The notes under the pieces were generated by a model that did not search any database, was not told where the DNA came from, and saw only the letters and a program-made list of their open reading frames with translations. Shown piece after piece: positions 9,255 to 16,804 of a DNA stretch of 64,000 bases. Each line of letters opens with the position of its first letter. The stretch's first letter is position 1. Source of the DNA: Pseudomonas panipatensis (GTDB lineage: Bacteria; Pseudomonadota; Gammaproteobacteria; Pseudomonadales; Pseudomonadaceae); assembly GCF_900099785.1 (NCBI RefSeq), contig NZ_FNDS01000003.1, positions 62,001 to 126,000 on the forward strand, read 5' to 3'. A program made the translations under genes and the position numbers.

Positions 9255-9380
9255 TTGGCGTCCCGGCGATTAGGAAGGCGCGAAAGCTGATGCTTGGCGC
9301 CTCGCATGGTTGCACCCACGCAATGGGTGGGCCGTGCAGGGCATCTTCGGATGCGCCGGTTCCTAATCCCGGTACGCCAA
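9255..9380. repeat. Long imperfect inverted repeat upstream of small gene
   Basis: Left arm 9255-9281 (TTGGCGTCCCGGCGATTAGG...) is the near-exact reverse complement of right arm 9353-9380, with two mismatches or indels. Inside it CACCCA (9313-9318) pairs with TGGGTG (9324-9329). As RNA it would form a branched hairpin of about 126 nt. A partial third copy in direct orientation (ATTGGCGTC...GATTAGGA) runs at about 9403-9440, up to the start of the small gene. Confidence 0.6.
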
Positions 9381-9446
9381 CCTGTACGGTCCGCCCTCCC
9401 TGATTGGCGTCAGGACGCGGAAATCCAATCGATTAGGACGCAGCCC

Positions 9447-9686
9447 ATGAACCCGGCAGAACTGGCTCTACTCCATCCCCTCGACGAAAACACGCCACTG
9501 GCGCTCTACGACGCCGCTCAGGCTCGTCACTCCGCCCTGCGCAACATGCTCGGTCTGCTGGCCGGCGCCCCTGACCTGGGCTCGCCTTCCGCCGAGACGC
9601 TGGGCGGTGCCCTGGCCTGCCTGGAACTCCTCGCCGTCGAAAGCGAGCACTTGTACCAGGCCGCCCAGCGCCGCGCCAAAGCGTAA
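9447..9686 (+). CDS. Small hypothetical protein, 79 aa
   Basis: 79-residue soluble, helical, Ala/Leu-rich protein: MNPAELALLHPLDENTP, then a helical segment and LGGALACLELLAVESEHLYQAAQ. The C-terminal helix with L..LA.ESEHLY resembles the short DUF3077/DUF6124-like proteins of pseudomonads, but I do not recognise a family with certainty. It has no signal peptide or metal motif. It lies on the strand opposite to the surrounding ydc genes and is flanked by direct repeats, so it looks like an inserted cassette. No good ribosome-binding site precedes the ATG. Function unknown. Confidence 0.55.
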   Translation: MNPAELALLHPLDENTPLALYDAAQARHSALRNMLGLLAGAPDLGSPSAETLGGALACLELLAVESEHLYQAAQRRAKA

Positions 9687-9734
9687 CGCCTGGACAGAGC
9701 GGAACGCTTCATCTGCCGCCATCGAGCGGTGGGT

Positions 9735-9820
9735 GATGGGTATCGCTGCGCTCAACGCCATCCTACGGGGCTACCTGGCGTGGCGGTAGGATGGGTCGAG
9801 GGCGAAGCGCGATACCCATG
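9735..9820. repeat. Dispersed repeat, copies B and C as an inverted pair
   Basis: Copy B (9735-9770) is in the same orientation as copy A, and copy C (9786-9820, starting GTAGGATGGGTCGAG) is inverted relative to it. B and C can fold into a stem of about 32 bp with a 19-base loop. The pair sits downstream of the small gene and of ydcS, which converge here, and may work as a terminator for both. Confidence 0.65.
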
Positions 9821-9859
9821 CGGTACGGCGGCGTGGGTATCGCAGTCTGACTGCAGGCG

Positions 9860-11011
9860 CTATCGGCCGCCCATGATCGCGATGTAGTCCTGGGTCCAGC
9901 GGCTGTAGGGGACGAACTTGCCGCCCTCGGCCTGCGGGGTTTTCCAGAAAGCGATCTTGTCGAACTGGTCGAAGCCGTTGGTGGCGCAGCCCTGGGCGCC
10001 GAGCAACTGGCTACCGCTGCAGCCGGCCGGCGCCGCCGGTACCGAGCCGAACCAGGCGGCGACGTCGCCCTGGACCTTGGGCTCCAGCGACCAGTTCAGC
10101 CACTTGTAGGCGCAGTTCGGGTGCTTGGCGTCGACGTGCATCATGGTGGTGTCGGCCCAGCCGGTGACGCCCTCGGCGGGTATGGTCGATGCGATCGGCT
10201 GCTTTTCGCCGACCAGGGCGTTGACCTGATAGGGCCATGAGGCGGAGGCGGCCACGCCCTCGTTCTTGAAGTCGCTCATCTGCACGGTCGCGTCATGCCA
10301 GTAGCGGTGCACCAGCGCGTGCTGGGCGCGCAGCAGCTTGAGCACCGCGGTGTACTGCTCCTCGGTGAGCTGGTAGGGGTCCTTGATGCCCAGCTTGGGC
10401 TCGGTGGCCTTCAGGTAGAGCGCGGCGTCGGCGATGTAGATCGGGCCGTCGTAGGCCTGCACGCGGCCCTTGTTGCTCTTGCCGTCGGGCAGCGACTGTT
10501 CCTTGAACACCACGCTCCAGCTCTTCGGCGCCTGCGGGAAGACCTTGGTGTTGTACATCAGTACGTTCGGCCCCCACTGGTACGGGGTGCCGTAGTGCTC
10601 GCCATTGACCGTGTGCCAGGGCGCGTCCTGCAGGCGCTTGTCGACGTTCTTCCAGTTCGGCACCAGGGCCACGTTGATCGGCTGCACGCGCTTGCCGTAG
10701 ATCAGCCGCAGGGAGGCGTCGCCGGAGGCGGTGACCAGGTCGTAGCCGCCCTTGGCCATCAGGCTGACCATTTCGTCGGAGGTGGCAGCGGTCTTGACGT
10801 TGACCTTGCAGCCGCTGTCCTTCTCGAACTGGGTCACCCAGTCGTAGTTCTTGTCGCTTTCGCCGCGCTCGATGTAGCCCGGCCAGGCAATGATGTCGAG
10901 GGCGCCCTCGGACGCGCCGAGCTGCTTGAGCGCTTCGGCGGCGTGCAGGGAACCGCTGGAAAGAACGCAGGCACTGGCGAAGGCCAGGGATGCGAGTTTG
11001 AACGAAGGCAT
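9860..11011 (-). CDS. ydcS: Polyamine ABC transporter substrate-binding protein (YdcS-like)
   Basis: 383-residue periplasmic solute-binding protein of the PotD/PotF group (E. coli YdcS is 381). It has an N-terminal signal peptide (hydrophobic LASLAFASACVLSSGS, cleavage after HAA or nearby), then the mature binding protein with IIAWPGYIERG and YDLVTASGDAS. ATG 11011 has AGGAGT upstream; the longer in-frame extension is Arg/Pro-rich and noncoding-like. It delivers a polyamine-like ligand to YdcTUV. It should be the first gene of the operon, but a cassette interrupts it from ydcT. Polyhydroxybutyrate synthase activity is reported for E. coli YdcS and cannot be inferred here. Confidence 0.87.
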   Translation of the reverse strand: MPSFKLASLAFASACVLSSGSLHAAEALKQLGASEGALDIIAWPGYIERGESDKNYDWVTQFEKDSGCKVNVKTAATSDEMVSLMAKGGYDLVTASGDASLRLIYGKRVQPINVALVPNWKNVDKRLQDAPWHTVNGEHYGTPYQWGPNVLMYNTKVFPQAPKSWSVVFKEQSLPDGKSNKGRVQAYDGPIYIADAALYLKATEPKLGIKDPYQLTEEQYTAVLKLLRAQHALVHRYWHDATVQMSDFKNEGVAASASWPYQVNALVGEKQPIASTIPAEGVTGWADTTMMHVDAKHPNCAYKWLNWSLEPKVQGDVAAWFGSVPAAPAGCSGSQLLGAQGCATNGFDQFDKIAFWKTPQAEGGKFVPYSRWTQDYIAIMGGR

Positions 11012-11224
11012 GATCGGACTCCTGTTCTGGGGTTCGGAGCCTCTGCGGCCGGACCGCGCCGGAGGTGGGCACCATGGCGACAGCGTGCGGCGCATGGCAA
11101 AAGGACACCGCTCAAGCAGCGTAGTCGTGGCATCCGGGGGCTACAAGCGCGAGGGCGGCCCCGGCCGGCCCGGCCGACGCGCCGACGCCAAATAGGGCGG
11201 CGCCCGCCCGGCGTGCGCGGAGTC

Positions 11225-11241
11225 TGCACCAAGCTGGGGCG
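11225..11241. promoter_or_regulatory. NtrC-like enhancer site
   Basis: TGCACC-AAGC-TGGGGCG agrees with the NtrC dyad consensus GCACC-N4-TGGTGC at all but one core position. Its centre is about 60 bases upstream of the -24 box of the sigma-54 promoter, somewhat close but workable for an enhancer-binding protein. Confidence 0.55.
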
Positions 11242-11292
11242 TGGCGCCCGCCGCTGTTTTGCAAGTCATTGAAAAAACGGATTTTGTTGCGC

Positions 11293-11307
11293 TGGCACGG
11301 TGCTTGC
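11293..11307 (+). promoter_or_regulatory. Sigma-54 (RpoN) promoter of the Anbu operon
   Basis: TGGCAC-GGTGC-TTGC gives the invariant GG (-24) and GC (-12) with exact 5-base spacing, matching the TGGCACG-N4-TTGC consensus fully. It is 37 bases upstream of the ATP-grasp start codon and preceded by an A/T-rich stretch. No competing sigma-70 promoter is evident. Confidence 0.85.
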
Positions 11308-11343
11308 GATGGCTAGCTCATTGCTGGCGACAAGGAGTTCGGC

Positions 11344-12753
11344 ATGTCCCGCACTTTCTATGACGAGATGTACGATGCCAACGGCCAGTGCCGGACGCAT
11401 TACCGGGAATTCGCTCGCTGGCTGGGCGGCGCGCCGCCCGAGCTGCTGGCCCAGCGGCGCCGCGAGGCCGACCTGCTGTTCCACCGCGCCGGCATCACCT
11501 TCACCCTGTATGGCGACGAGCAGGGCACCGAGCGCCTGATCCCCTTCGACACCATCCCGCGCAGCATCCCGATGAGCGAATGGCGGGTGGTGGAGCGGGG
11601 CTGCATCCAGCGGGTGCGCGCGCTGAACATGTTCCTCGCCGACCTCTACCATGAGCAGCGCATCATCAAGGCCGGGGTGATCCCGGCGGAGCAGGTGCTG
11701 GCCAACGAGGGCTACCAGATCGCCATGCAGGGCCTGGACCTGCACCGCGACCTCTATGCGCACATCGCCGGGGTCGACCTGGTGCGCGACGCCGACGGCA
11801 GCTACTACGTACTGGAAGACAACCTGCGCACCCCCAGCGGCGTCAGCTACATGCTCGAAGACCGCAAGATGATGATGCGTTTGTTCCCCGAGCTGTTCTC
11901 CGCCCAGCGCATCGCGCCCATCGACCATTACCCGAACCTGCTGTTGGAAACCCTGCGCAGTTCCAGCCCGCTGGACAACCCCAGCGTGGTGGTGCTGACG
12001 CCGGGCCGCTTCAACAGCGCCTACTTCGAGCACGCCTTCCTGGCGCGCGAAATGGGCGTCGAGCTGGTCGAGGGGGCCGACCTGTTCGTCCGCGACGAGC
12101 GCGTCTACATGCGCACCACCGCCGGCCCGCGTCCGGTGGACGTGATCTACCGGCGCCTCGACGACGCCTTCCTCGACCCCCTGGCCTTCAATCCCGAATC
12201 CATGCTCGGCGTGCCCGGCCTGCTGGCCGCCTACCGCGCCGGCAACGTGGTGCTGGCCAACGCCATCGGCACCGGGGTGGCCGACGACAAGTCGATCTAC
12301 CCCTATGTCGGCGACATGGTGCGCTTCTACCTGAGCGAGGAGCCGATCCTGAAGAACGTGCCGACCTGGCAGTGCCGCAAGCCCGAGGAACTGTCCCATG
12401 TGCTGGCCCACCTGCCGGAGCTGGTGGTCAAGGAAACCCAGGGCTCCGGCGGCTACGGCATGCTGGTCGGCCCGGCGGCCACGGCCAAGGAGATCGAAGA
12501 CTTCCGCGAGCGCCTCAAGGCCCGCCCGCATGCCTACATCGCCCAGCCGACGCTGAGCCTGTCGACCTGCCCGACCTACGTCGACAGCGGCATCGCGCCG
12601 CGCCATATCGACCTGCGCCCCTTCGTCCTCTCCGGGCGCGAGACGCGCCTGGTGCCCGGCGGCCTGACCCGCGTGGCGCTGCGCGAAGGCTCGCTTGTCG
12701 TCAATTCGTCACAGGGTGGCGGTACCAAGGACACCTGGGTGGTGGAGGACTGA
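11344..12753 (+). CDS. Circularly permuted ATP-grasp type 2 protein of the Anbu operon
   Basis: 469-residue cytosolic protein of the circularly permuted ATP-grasp family (formerly DUF404/DUF407). Visible hallmarks are YVLEDNLRTPSGVSYMLEDRK (the N-rich metal/ATP segment), a central LVVKETQGSGGYGML glycine-rich loop and the basic/acidic RHIDLRPFVL near the end. The family is predicted to form peptide or amide bonds using ATP. AAGGAG precedes the ATG by a normal spacing. It is the first gene of a four-gene set (ATP-grasp, alpha-E, transglutaminase, Anbu) in which the next gene follows after one base. The chemical product of this system is unknown. Confidence 0.9.
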   Translation: MSRTFYDEMYDANGQCRTHYREFARWLGGAPPELLAQRRREADLLFHRAGITFTLYGDEQGTERLIPFDTIPRSIPMSEWRVVERGCIQRVRALNMFLADLYHEQRIIKAGVIPAEQVLANEGYQIAMQGLDLHRDLYAHIAGVDLVRDADGSYYVLEDNLRTPSGVSYMLEDRKMMMRLFPELFSAQRIAPIDHYPNLLLETLRSSSPLDNPSVVVLTPGRFNSAYFEHAFLAREMGVELVEGADLFVRDERVYMRTTAGPRPVDVIYRRLDDAFLDPLAFNPESMLGVPGLLAAYRAGNVVLANAIGTGVADDKSIYPYVGDMVRFYLSEEPILKNVPTWQCRKPEELSHVLAHLPELVVKETQGSGGYGMLVGPAATAKEIEDFRERLKARPHAYIAQPTLSLSTCPTYVDSGIAPRHIDLRPFVLSGRETRLVPGGLTRVALREGSLVVNSSQGGGTKDTWVVED

Positions 12754-12754
12754 C

Positions 12755-13705
12755 ATGCTTTCGAGAACTGCCGCCGACCTGTACTGGATGTCGCGCTACC
12801 TGGAGCGCGCCGAGAACCTCGCGCGCATGCTCGACGTCAGCTATTCGCTGTCGCTGATGCCGCAGGACGGCCGTGGCGATGGCCTCGACGAACTGGCCAT
12901 GCCGCTGCTGATCACCGGCACCATGGACGAATACCTGACCCGCCACGGGCAAATGCACGCCGAGCGCATGCTGCATTTCTTCGCCCTCGACGCGAGCAAC
13001 CCGGCGAGCATCTACTGCTGCCTGCAGGCCGCCCGAGGCAACGCCCACGCGGTGCGCGGGCGGATCACCGCGGACATCTGGGAGAACATCAACGCCACCT
13101 GGCTGGAGATGCGCAGCATCGCCCAGGAAGGGCTCGGCCGCTACGGCATCAGCCGTTTCTGCGAGTGGGTCAAGGAGCGCTCGCACCTGTTCCGCGGCGC
13201 GACCTACGGCACCATCATGCGCGGCGAAGCCTACAGCTTCATCCGCCTCGGCACCTTCATCGAGCGTGCCGACAACACCTTGCGCCTGCTCGATGCGCGC
13301 TACGAAATGCTCGGCGAGGAAGCCGAAGAGGTCAGCGACAGCTCGGCGCGCGGCTACTACCAGTGGAGCGCCTTGCTCCGCGCGCTGTCCTCCTTCGAGG
13401 CCTACAACGAGATCTATCGCGGTTCGCCGGGCGCCCGCCAGGTCTCCGAGCTGCTTCTGCTGCGCGCCGAGGCGCCGCGCTCGCTGCGTTCCTGCACCGA
13501 AGAGCTGAACACCATCCTCGCCGCGCTGCCGGGCGACAACGGCCGTCCGGCGCAGCGTCTGGCCGCCGAGCTGGACGCGCGGCTGCGCTACACGGCGATC
13601 GACGAAATCCTCGGTGAAGGGCTGCACGCCTGGCTCACCGACTTCATCCTGCTGGTTCGCCAGTTGGCCAGGGCTATTCACAGCTCCTACCTGGAGGTCG
13701 TATGA
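12755..13705 (+). CDS. Alpha-E domain protein of the Anbu operon
   Basis: 316-residue all-alpha protein. It begins MLSRTAADLYWMSRYLERAENLARMLDV, the conserved opening of the alpha-E family (DUF403), and has later RGEAYSFIRLGTFIERADNTLRLLD repeating the ERA(E/D)N theme. These proteins almost always accompany a circularly permuted ATP-grasp and a transglutaminase. No catalytic residues are established. The gene starts one base after the ATP-grasp stop, with GGAGG in the end of that gene, and ends overlapping the next start (ATGA). Confidence 0.9.
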   Translation: MLSRTAADLYWMSRYLERAENLARMLDVSYSLSLMPQDGRGDGLDELAMPLLITGTMDEYLTRHGQMHAERMLHFFALDASNPASIYCCLQAARGNAHAVRGRITADIWENINATWLEMRSIAQEGLGRYGISRFCEWVKERSHLFRGATYGTIMRGEAYSFIRLGTFIERADNTLRLLDARYEMLGEEAEEVSDSSARGYYQWSALLRALSSFEAYNEIYRGSPGARQVSELLLLRAEAPRSLRSCTEELNTILAALPGDNGRPAQRLAAELDARLRYTAIDEILGEGLHAWLTDFILLVRQLARAIHSSYLEVV

Positions 13706-14499
13706 AACTCTCCATCAGCCACGACACTACCTACCGCTACGACGACCTGGTGCGCGCGAGCATCCAGTACCTGCGCCTGACGCCCCAGGAAAGCGAGCGC
13801 CAGCACGTGCTCAGCTGGGAACTGACCCTGCCGCGCCCGGCGCGCGCCCAGCGCGACCCCTACGGCAACGTGCTGCACGTGCTGAGCATCGACGAGCCGC
13901 ACGAGGCCATCGTCATCCGCGCCCGCGGCCAGGTGGAAATCGACGAAAGCCGCGAGTTGGAGCACGACGGCCAGTCGCCATTGCCGTTCCTGCGCTTCAC
14001 CCGCCTGACCACCCCGGACGAGGCGCTGCGCGCCTTCGCCGCCAGCCAGTGCGCGGGGCAGCGTGACCGCGCCGCACTGATTGGCCTGATGCAGGCGCTG
14101 CACGAGCGCATGCCGTTCCGCCCCGGCGCGACCCGTGTCGACAGCACCGCCGCGGAAGCCTTTGCCGGCGGCGCCGGGGTCTGCCAGGACCACACCCATG
14201 CTTTCCTCGCCTGCGCCCGCAGCCTTGGCGTGCCGGCGCGCTTCGTCTCCGGCTACCTCTACCAGGGCAGCGACCAGGACCTGGCCAGCCACGCCTGGGC
14301 CGAGGCCTGGCTGGACGACGCCTGGTACAGCTTCGACGTGACCAACCAGTTGGCGCGCCCGGAACGCCATCTCAAGCTGGCGGTGGGCCTGGACTACCTG
14401 GATGCCTGCCCGGTGCGCGGCATGCGCCGGGGCGGTGGCATGGGCGAGCAGATGCATGCGCGCGTCGAGGCGCCGCCCTTGCTGCGCGGCCAACAATAA
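13702..14499 (+). CDS. Transglutaminase-like cysteine peptidase of the Anbu operon
   Basis: 265 residues. An N-terminal beta domain (SHDTTYRYDDLVRAS..LRLTP), typical of bacterial transglutaminase N-domains, precedes a papain-like core. Cys161 (GVCQDHTHAFL), His197 (SHAWAEAWL) and Asp212 (FDVTN) form an intact triad, so it should be an active peptidase or amidase. No signal peptide is visible; it is cytosolic. It is translationally coupled to the alpha-E gene (4-base overlap), and Anbu follows after 85 bases. It may cleave or transfer the product made by the ATP-grasp enzyme; that is inference. Confidence 0.9.
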   Translation: MKLSISHDTTYRYDDLVRASIQYLRLTPQESERQHVLSWELTLPRPARAQRDPYGNVLHVLSIDEPHEAIVIRARGQVEIDESRELEHDGQSPLPFLRFTRLTTPDEALRAFAASQCAGQRDRAALIGLMQALHERMPFRPGATRVDSTAAEAFAGGAGVCQDHTHAFLACARSLGVPARFVSGYLYQGSDQDLASHAWAEAWLDDAWYSFDVTNQLARPERHLKLAVGLDYLDACPVRGMRRGGGMGEQMHARVEAPPLLRGQQ

Positions 14500-14584
14500 G
14501 AACCGCGCTGCGGTGGCTGGGCCGGCGTAGCGCGCCTCAGCCGCCGCGGCGGATCGCCGGCAATGCCCGCACGGGAAGGCTCCC

Positions 14585-15316
14585 ATGACCTACTGCGTCG
14601 CCATGTGCCTGGCCGACGGCCTGGTGTTCGTGTCCGACTCGCGGACCAACGCCGGCATCGACCAGATTTCCACCTTCCGCAAGCTGTTCACCTTCGGCGT
14701 CAGCGGCGAACGCCTGATCGTCCTGCAGTGCGCCGGCAACCTGGCCACCTCGCAATCGGTGATCAACCTGCTCAAGCAGCGCCTGGACGGCGCCACGCCC
14801 AACCTCGACAGCGTGCCGACCCTGTACGACGCCACCGCCCTGGTGGCGCAGACCGTCCGCGAAGTGGTCGCCCGCGACGCCGTGGCCCTGGCGGGCAACA
14901 CCGACCTGAGCTGTTCGTTCCTGGTCGGCGGGCAGATCGTCGGCGCGGCGCCCGAGCTGTACAGCATCTATCCGCAGGGCAACTTCATTCAGGCCACCGA
15001 GGACACGCCCTTCCTGCAGTTGGGCGAGAGCAAGTACGGCAAGCCGATCCTCGACCGCAACCTGCAATTCGACACCCGCCTGGAAGAGGCCCTGCGCTGT
15101 GCGCTGGTGTCCTTCGACTCGACCATTCGCAGCAATCTGTCGGTGGGCATGCCGCTGGACCTGCTGGTCTATCACCGCGACAGCCTGATCCTGCCGGCCG
15201 GCTACCGTGTCACCGAAGACGACGCCTATTTCGCCAAGGTGCGCCGGCAATGGTCGCTCGGCCTGCACGAGCTGCTCGGCCAACTGCCGGCGCCACCGAG
15301 CGAGTACAACGTCTAG
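14585..15316 (+). CDS. Anbu, proteasome-type protease
   Basis: 243-residue Ntn-hydrolase of the Anbu (ancestral beta subunit) family, related to proteasome beta subunits and HslV. If the initiator Met is removed, Thr becomes residue 1, and Asp17 (VSDSRTNAG) and a Lys at 32 (FRKLF) fall at the proteasome catalytic positions Thr1/Asp17/Lys33. The family self-assembles into open ring-like particles, and its substrates are not established. AAGG precedes the ATG. It lies last in the operon with ATP-grasp, alpha-E and transglutaminase genes, its usual partners. The sigma-54 promoter at 11293 suggests expression in nitrogen limitation. Confidence 0.92.
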   Translation: MTYCVAMCLADGLVFVSDSRTNAGIDQISTFRKLFTFGVSGERLIVLQCAGNLATSQSVINLLKQRLDGATPNLDSVPTLYDATALVAQTVREVVARDAVALAGNTDLSCSFLVGGQIVGAAPELYSIYPQGNFIQATEDTPFLQLGESKYGKPILDRNLQFDTRLEEALRCALVSFDSTIRSNLSVGMPLDLLVYHRDSLILPAGYRVTEDDAYFAKVRRQWSLGLHELLGQLPAPPSEYNV

Positions 15317-15348
15317 CACGCATCGCGCTGGCCGGCCCGGCAACGGAC

Positions 15349-16140
15349 TCAGCCGCGCTTCTGCGCCATGTGCTTGAGGTAGCCGACCAACTGGTCCAGC
15401 TCCTGGTCGCTGAGGTTGGCCTTGGCGAACCCCGGCATCTTCGCCTGCGGCCAGTGGCGCAGGCTCTGCGGATCGCGGATGTACAGCTTGAGGTAACCGT
15501 CGGCGAAGTATTCGGTGGGGCTGTGCGGCTGGTTCAGGTCGGGGCCGAACTGGGCATCACCGGCGCCATTCAGGCGGTGGCAGGCCAGGCAGTGCTTCTG
15601 GAACAGGGCGAAACCCTGTTGCACGTCGTTGCCGGCGTCGGCATCGGGCAGCAGGGCGGGGAAGCGTTCGGCGACCGACGGCAGGTAGCGCAGGCTGGCC
15701 ACTTGGAACGGCCACTGCTCGGGGCTGATGCGCGAGGCCTGTGGGTCGGTCCAGACCAGGTAGAAGGGCCCGGCGGACGGCTTGCCCGCGGCCAGCGGCG
15801 GCCATGGCTGGGTGCTTTCCTCGATGGCCAGCCAGGCGCGTGCGCCCTGGGTCTGCAGCAGGGCGGCGGCGGGCAGCTCGGCGGCGAAACCATCCAGCGC
15901 CACCGCCTGCAGGTGGGCGTCGGGCGTCACGCCGCTCAACAGGCTGGCCAGGGGCACGGCGCGATAGTGCATGGTCCGGTGGTAGGACACATCGTCCGGC
16001 ACCTCGATCTCGCGCACCTGCGGGTTGGCCAGCAGCTCGGCGCTGCTCAGCGTGCGCTTGCCGGAGGGCAGCTCCAGGGTCAGGTCAGCGGCGAAGGCAG
16101 GGGTACACAGCAGCAACAGCGTGAGCAGGGTGGTACGCAT
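15349..16140 (-). CDS. Secreted mono-heme cytochrome c with an N-terminal extra domain
   Basis: 263 residues. A signal peptide (MRTTLLTLLLLCTPAFAAD) is followed by about 150 residues resembling the small beta domain of molybdopterin-oxidoreductase-like proteins (LPSGKRTLSSAELLA...VPLASLLSG...FYLVWTDP). A class I cytochrome c domain follows with CLACH at 184-188 and a distal Met in AKMPGFAK. It would act in periplasmic electron transfer. The ATG at 16140 is chosen because it begins the signal peptide; upstream in-frame Met codons add unrelated sequence. It converges on the Anbu gene. The electron donor and acceptor are not indicated by neighbours. Confidence 0.85.
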   Translation of the reverse strand: MRTTLLTLLLLCTPAFAADLTLELPSGKRTLSSAELLANPQVREIEVPDDVSYHRTMHYRAVPLASLLSGVTPDAHLQAVALDGFAAELPAAALLQTQGARAWLAIEESTQPWPPLAAGKPSAGPFYLVWTDPQASRISPEQWPFQVASLRYLPSVAERFPALLPDADAGNDVQQGFALFQKHCLACHRLNGAGDAQFGPDLNQPHSPTEYFADGYLKLYIRDPQSLRHWPQAKMPGFAKANLSDQELDQLVGYLKHMAQKRG

Positions 16141-16272
16141 GGGGCGGGCTCCGGCGAGTGGGGCAACGAAAATAGCAGATCGTTGCATCGTCGCAGAGCG
16201 CTGCCCGCGCTGCGTTGACCGTGGCGAACGGATGGTCGCCCGCGGTTCGCAGCGGCAGGCAGTGGCGTGGGC

Positions 16273-16371
16273 CTAGCCGATCAGACGGCTGAGATTGGGA
16301 ATGATCAGGACGACGGTAGTGACGAAGACGATCAGGCTGGCCTGCCGCCATTTCTTCGGTTGTTGTTCCAT
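16273..16371 (-). CDS. 32-residue single-pass membrane microprotein
   Basis: A short reading frame beginning MEQQPKKWRQ, then a 16-residue hydrophobic helix (ASLIVFVTTVVLIIPN) and LSRLIG before TAG. The positive N-terminus and clean hydrophobic span look like a real small inner-membrane protein rather than chance. A GGAAAG stretch precedes the ATG. It lies 132 bases upstream of the cytochrome gene on the same strand, so the two may be co-transcribed and the microprotein may associate with an electron-transfer complex. I do not recognise a named family. Confidence 0.6.
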   Translation of the reverse strand: MEQQPKKWRQASLIVFVTTVVLIIPNLSRLIG

Positions 16372-16804
16372 GATGCTTTCCGCCTTTCTTGTTTTTGGCG
16401 TGGCCCCGCAGCGCCCTTACGGCCCGACGCTGGAGGTGGCATGCCCTGGCTTTTCATCGCTGGCCACCCCGGCAAAACCCGGCGGCGGCGTCCCTTGCAG
16501 AGACTGCAAGAAGTGAGTCTAAGCCCCGGCTGGCGCGGGCTTAGACGATCTGGCAACAAGTCTCGCGAAGCCAGGCTAATTCCCTCTATATGACAGCGGC
16601 GTGACGGCTCTGGCGTGCGGCTCGACCGTTCGTCCGCAGGCCCGCCCGGGCCGCGCCAGAGCCATCGCCGGGCATGCCGTCGGTCGGCGCGGCTGAGCGC
16701 GGCGGTCAATGGCGCTGAGCGATCCGGTCATTGCTCCGCGGCCCGTGGCGGCTAAGGTAAGCCCCACACGCGCCTGCGTGACCGCTACGCCAAGAGAGAA
16801 CGCC
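16372..16804. other. Gene-free region before the fadA-like gene
   Basis: 433 bases with no supported gene. It contains two adjacent perfect hairpins (separate entry) and, in the right part, the presumed promoter of the fadAB-like operon, which I cannot place with confidence. Confidence 0.6.
16494..16546. repeat. Two adjacent perfect hairpins
   Basis: CTTGCAG-AGA-CTGCAAG (16494-16510) is followed 6 bases later by GTCTAAGCCC-loop of 10-GGGCTTAGAC (16517-16546). Both stems are perfect and neither has a U-run. They could be a REP-like element or a transcription barrier between divergent units. Confidence 0.55.

Larger units (their letters stand above)
9002..9446. other. Repeat-rich spacer inside the ydc locus
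   Basis: 445 bases with no gene I can support. It holds one copy of a 36-base dispersed repeat (9135-9170) and a 27/28-base inverted repeat (9255-9281 and 9353-9380) with a related direct copy near 9402-9440. The DNA before 9130 is featureless and would contain any internal promoter for ydcT. Confidence 0.6.
11012..11343. other. Divergent promoter region of ydcS and the Anbu operon
   Basis: 332 gene-free bases between divergent transcripts. The right half holds a sigma-54 promoter and an NtrC-like site facing the Anbu operon (separate entries). I found no matching -24/-12 element facing ydcS and cannot assign its promoter. Confidence 0.7.

Noticed and set aside
11012-11292. A reverse sigma-54 promoter for ydcS
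   Set aside because: No GCAA-N5-GTGCCA-type element is present in the divergent region.
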